A DNA stretch of 7,521 nt, taken from assembly GCA_031261145.1 (NCBI GenBank), contig JAISJX010000349.1, positions 1-7,521 of the forward strand, read 5' to 3'. This stretch comes from Tannerella sp. (GTDB lineage: Bacteria > Bacteroidota > Bacteroidia > Bacteroidales > Tannerellaceae). The notes under the pieces are model-generated. The model saw only the letters and a list, made by a program, of their open reading frames with translations, was not told the origin of the DNA and ran no database searches. Position 1 is the stretch's first letter. Every line of letters begins with the position of its first letter. Shown piece by piece: positions 5,765 through 7,521 of this stretch. The translations under genes were made by a program, and so were the position numbers.

Positions 5765-6571
5765 ATGATGAAGTTATTTTTTCTTAGTTTGGCAAGTGGA
5801 AGCAGTGGCAACTGTTATTATTTAGGTACTTCCGAATACGGTATCCTGATTGATGCGGGTATCAGTATGCGTACAATCAGTAAAGTACTGAAAGATAAAA
5901 ACATTGATTTCCACAAAATTGTAGCTGTTCTGATTACGCACGACCATGCCGACCATATCAAAACGGTCGGATGTCTGGGTGAAAAATTTAATATTCCCGT
6001 TTATACGACGGAACGGGTACACAATGGCATCGACCAAAGCCGTTACGTAGAAGAGGCGTTGTATCAGTCCCGCAAAATCATCGAAAAAGAAAAACCGTTT
6101 ATGATTCGCGATTTCCGTATCGAAGCGTTTGAGGTGCCGCACGACAGCAGCGATAATGTCGGTTACATGATTGAATACGGCGACCAGCGGTTTACGATTG
6201 CAACCGACGTGGGCTACGTCACGGACACGGTGAGCAAATACCTTTGCATGGCCAATCATCTGGTTCTGGAAGCCAACTACGACGACGAAATGTTGAAGTC
6301 CGGCAATTATCCCGAATTTCTGAAAGAGCGCGTGTCCAGTAAAACCGGTCATCTGAGCAATCATGAAGCAGCCGAGTTTCTGGCGACGCATTACCGGCAG
6401 GAGATGAAAAACGTCTGGCTTTGCCACCTGAGCCGCGAAAACAATCATCCCGAATTAGCCTTTAAAACGGTTGACCTCCGTTTGGCGAAAGAAAATATCC
6501 GTGTCGGACGGGATGTGAATTTTTATGTACTGAAACGAATGACGCCCTCGGAACTTTTTGTTCTCGAATAA
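5765..6571 (+). CDS. MBL-fold metallo-hydrolase, YycJ/WalJ-like
   Basis: This is a 268-residue cytoplasmic metallo-beta-lactamase-fold protein of the YycJ/WalJ/VicX type. Characterised Firmicutes relatives act as 5'-to-3' DNA exonucleases, and the nuclease role is inferred from them. The N-terminus FLSLASGSSGNCYYLG (6-21) is typical of the family. Metal-binding motifs are complete: THDHADH at 58-64 (H59, H61, D63, H64), H126 in VPHDS, D148 in ATDVG and H221 in LCHLSREN, with the conserved GHLSNHEA at 195-202. The gene begins ATG ATG; the second ATG (5768) gives the MKLFFLSLASG start seen in relatives, so the true start may be one codon later. Unlike in Firmicutes it is not next to a WalRK/VicRK two-component system. 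Its promoter region carries the TTTCAGA cluster. Confidence 0.9.
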   Translation: MMKLFFLSLASGSSGNCYYLGTSEYGILIDAGISMRTISKVLKDKNIDFHKIVAVLITHDHADHIKTVGCLGEKFNIPVYTTERVHNGIDQSRYVEEALYQSRKIIEKEKPFMIRDFRIEAFEVPHDSSDNVGYMIEYGDQRFTIATDVGYVTDTVSKYLCMANHLVLEANYDDEMLKSGNYPEFLKERVSSKTGHLSNHEAAEFLATHYRQEMKNVWLCHLSRENNHPELAFKTVDLRLAKENIRVGRDVNFYVLKRMTPSELFVLE

Positions 6572-6639
6572 AAAGCAGTCAAAAAAAAATCGTCCCGAAC
6601 CCTCCCGAAAAAAATAAATCGGACATTCTACCCCGGGCA

Positions 6640-6663
6640 AAAAATCCGGCAAATACGGTTTTT
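6640..6663 (+). terminator. Weak terminator after the metallo-hydrolase gene
   Basis: AAAAA, a bulged T, then CCG (6646-6648) pairs across a 7-nt loop with CGG (6656-6658) and TTTTT (6659-6663). Only three pairs are G-C. Read on the minus strand the same hairpin is followed by a run of T, so it could back up the small-RNA terminator. Confidence 0.4.
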
Positions 6664-6705
6664 AAAAACAAATAAGAGCGGCCTCTTCACAAAGGACGCT
6701 CTTAT
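6663..6705 (-). terminator. Intrinsic terminator of the candidate small RNA
   Basis: On the minus strand ATAAGAGCG (6705-6697) pairs perfectly with CGCTCTTAT (6680-6672). Beyond one mismatch three more pairs (CCT with AGG) close an 8-nt loop. The stem runs into TTGTTTTT (6671-6664). On the plus strand the hairpin is followed by AAGGTC with no T run, so it works as a terminator only in the minus direction. Confidence 0.75.
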
Positions 6706-6756
6706 AAGGTCTTAATAGGTATTAGTCTTCAAGGCAAAAAGATTGTTTAGGTTATC
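6664..6756 (-). ncRNA. Candidate small RNA, about 90 nt, family not recognised
   Basis: A strong promoter match (6761-6793) predicts a start near 6755. About 50 nt later comes a 9-bp hairpin plus U-rich tract typical of an intrinsic terminator. The transcript between has no ATG and no sensible ORF. Its 5' half (about 6706-6756) is A/U-rich and likely single-stranded. It includes a CUUUUUG stretch and a weak AAUACCUAUU dyad. The 3' half is the terminator hairpin with an exposed 8-nt loop, UUGUGAAG. It is not 6S RNA, tmRNA, SRP RNA or RNase P RNA by size or motifs. No minus-strand gene follows for over 1 kb, so it is not an obvious leader; read-through would be antisense to the metallo-hydrolase. 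The transcript is inferred from sequence signals only. Confidence 0.5.
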
Positions 6757-6760
6757 GGTG

Positions 6761-6793
6761 CAAAGATACGCATATATTACACTATTTCACAAA
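6761..6793 (-). promoter_or_regulatory. Bacteroides-type promoter of the candidate small RNA
   Basis: The minus strand reads TTTG (6793-6790), 21 nt, then TATCTTTG (6768-6761), an exact TAnnTTTG box. The spacing is slightly longer than at the two other good promoters in the window (18 and 19 nt). It lies about 94 nt past the dihydroorotase stop codon and points away from that gene. Confidence 0.6.
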
Positions 6794-6817
6794 ATCAAAA
6801 GTATGTTATATAATATG

Positions 6818-6842
6818 TTTTTGAATTTTGTTATTTCAAAAA
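6818..6842. repeat. AT-rich inverted repeat upstream of the small-RNA promoter
   Basis: TTTTTGAA (6818-6825) and TTCAAAAA (6835-6842) are perfect inverted copies 9 nt apart. On neither strand is it followed by a T run, so it is a poor terminator. It lies 25 bp upstream of the promoter's TTTG element and could be a protein-binding site. Confidence 0.3.
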
Positions 6843-6886
6843 TTGTTTTCAGATATACGTAAAAAAAGGAATAGTTCGTTCGCTTT

Positions 6887-7521
6887 TTACACAAAAAATC
6901 GCAGTTCCATACCTCGGATTTCGTCATTCAGACGACCGTCGGAATAAGCTAATTGCCCATTGACAAAGGTTTTCCACACCGACCGGTGAAAAACCTGTCC
7001 TTCCAGTGGTGACCAGCCACATTGATACAGCAGGTTTCCGGTGGAGACCGTCCAGGTCTGTTGCGGATCAATCAGCGCTAAATCGGCATAATAGCCGGGA
7101 CGGATATATCCCCGCCGGTCGATATGGAATAATCCGGCCGGATGGTGCGCCATTTTTTCCACCACTTTCTCGTTCGTAAACACACCCCGGTAAGCCAGTT
7201 CGAGCATGGCCACCAGCGAATGTTGTATCATCGGCCCGCCCGATGCCGCTGTCAGACAGCCGCCTTCTTTCTCCGGCAGTAAATGCGGCGCGTGGTCAGT
7301 CGCCACAATATCAATGATATCCTGATTCACTGCCGCACGCAGGGCGGCGCGGTCTCCGGCCGTTTTGATAGACGGGTTCCATTTTATCCTGTTTCCGTAA
7401 CGGGCATAATCTTCATCCGCAAACCACAGGTAGTGCACGCATGTCTCCGATGTGATTTTTTTCGCCGGTAGAGCGTTGGTATGGTCTAACAGCCCCAATT
7501 CTTTGGCCGTCGATACATGCA
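6887..7521 (-). CDS. pyrC: Dihydroorotase, C-terminal part (N-terminus off window)
   Basis: The frame runs from the window edge (HVSTAKELG) to TAA at 6889-6887, giving 210 residues, about the last half of a protein that is usually near 440-450 residues. Dihydroorotase cyclises N-carbamoyl-aspartate to dihydroorotate in pyrimidine synthesis, using a metal centre in an amidohydrolase barrel. IVATDHAPH holds the catalytic aspartate (D at 7297-7295). WNPSIK corresponds to the NPPLR-type substrate-binding loop, and [10 protein letters not shown] follows as in Bacteroidales homologues. The C-terminal [10 protein letters not shown] and [10 protein letters not shown] are the usual composite-domain strands of amidohydrolases. 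The HxH metal ligands and carboxylated lysine lie beyond the edge. A related cyclic amidohydrolase such as allantoinase is less likely. The TTG at 7498 is an internal leucine, not the start. Confidence 0.92.
   Translation of the reverse strand, partial: HVSTAKELGLLDHTNALPAKKITSETCVHYLWFADEDYARYGNRIKWNPSIKTAGDRAALRAAVNQDIIDIVATDHAPHLLPEKEGGCLTAASGGPMIQHSLVAMLELAYRGVFTNEKVVEKMAHHPAGLFHIDRRGYIRPGYYADLALIDPQQTWTVSTGNLLYQCGWSPLEGQVFHRSVWKTFVNGQLAYSDGRLNDEIRGMELRFFV

Larger units (their letters stand above)
6572..6886. other. 315-nt intergenic region, metallo-hydrolase / dihydroorotase
   Basis: There is no protein-coding gene here. The metallo-hydrolase and dihydroorotase genes converge on this spacer. 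It holds a weak terminator hairpin (6640-6663), a candidate small RNA on the minus strand with its own terminator and promoter (6663-6793), and an AT-rich dyad (6818-6842). A 7-base direct repeat, TCCCGAA, lies at 6593 and 6603 with no clear meaning. No good terminator for dihydroorotase is visible between 6793 and 6886. Confidence 0.7.

Noticed and set aside
5822..6448. Minus-strand frame of 208 residues opposite the metallo-hydrolase
   Set aside because: The plus strand carries all metal-binding motifs. The minus frame has no recognisable domain.
6593..6609. Direct repeat TCCCGAA at 10-bp spacing after the metallo-hydrolase
   Set aside because: There are only two short copies, downstream of a gene and with no promoter near. 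It is probably chance.
1..7521. Mobile element, CRISPR array, toxin-antitoxin, defence or biosynthetic cluster
   Set aside because: I looked on both strands for transposase or integrase motifs, regularly spaced repeats and unfamiliar gene pairs. All substantial genes are ordinary Bacteroidales core genes.

Overview
The window looks like a piece of a Bacteroidales chromosome (phylum Bacteroidota). Genus is not resolved; relatives of Parabacteroides, Tannerella or Dysgonomonas would fit. The evidence is a PorT-type outer-membrane barrel, a DUF3276 PUR-like protein, promoter-like sequences of the Bacteroides type (TTTG, about 19 nt, TAnnTTTG), gene starts mostly without Shine-Dalgarno sequences, and AT-rich spacers. 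The genes are core housekeeping genes. I see no insertion sequence, integrase, CRISPR array, phage gene or defence system.

Layout. 1-451 (-) is the start of a HAD phosphatase whose end lies off the window. It sits 8 nt behind a tRNA-Gln(CUG) gene (460-530, -), and both appear to be served by one promoter at 573-603. Reading the other way, a promoter at 679-708 drives rsfS-ftsH-cdsA (738-3920, +): ribosome silencing factor, membrane AAA+ protease and CDP-diacylglycerol synthase. The end of cdsA overlaps the end of a convergent porT-like gene (3907-4623, -) by 14 nt. Divergent from porT is a 56-residue 2[4Fe-4S] ferredoxin (4754-4924, +) with its own promoter and a good intrinsic terminator. 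A DUF3276 PUR-like nucleic-acid-binding gene follows (5053-5433, -). A 331-nt spacer then separates it from a YycJ/WalJ-like metallo-beta-lactamase-fold hydrolase (5765-6571, +). The window ends in the C-terminal part of dihydroorotase (6887-7521, -).

The least ordinary parts are intergenic. Between the metallo-hydrolase and dihydroorotase, the minus strand has a near-consensus promoter (6761-6793). About 50 nt past its expected start comes a 9-bp hairpin followed by a U-rich tract (6663-6705). There is no plausible ORF between them, so this looks like an unannotated small RNA of roughly 90 nt. A cluster of TTTCAGA repeats at helical spacing lies just upstream of the metallo-hydrolase promoter and looks like an operator. 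The tRNA-Gln/HAD arrangement implies that tRNA 3' processing would leave an almost leaderless mRNA.

Together the genes cover translation control (rsfS, tRNA-Gln), membrane protein quality control and phospholipid precursor synthesis (ftsH, cdsA), type IX secretion or envelope function (porT), electron transfer (ferredoxin), nucleic-acid metabolism (PUR-like protein, WalJ-like hydrolase) and pyrimidine synthesis (dihydroorotase). Apart from the rsfS-ftsH-cdsA operon they appear to be separate transcription units.
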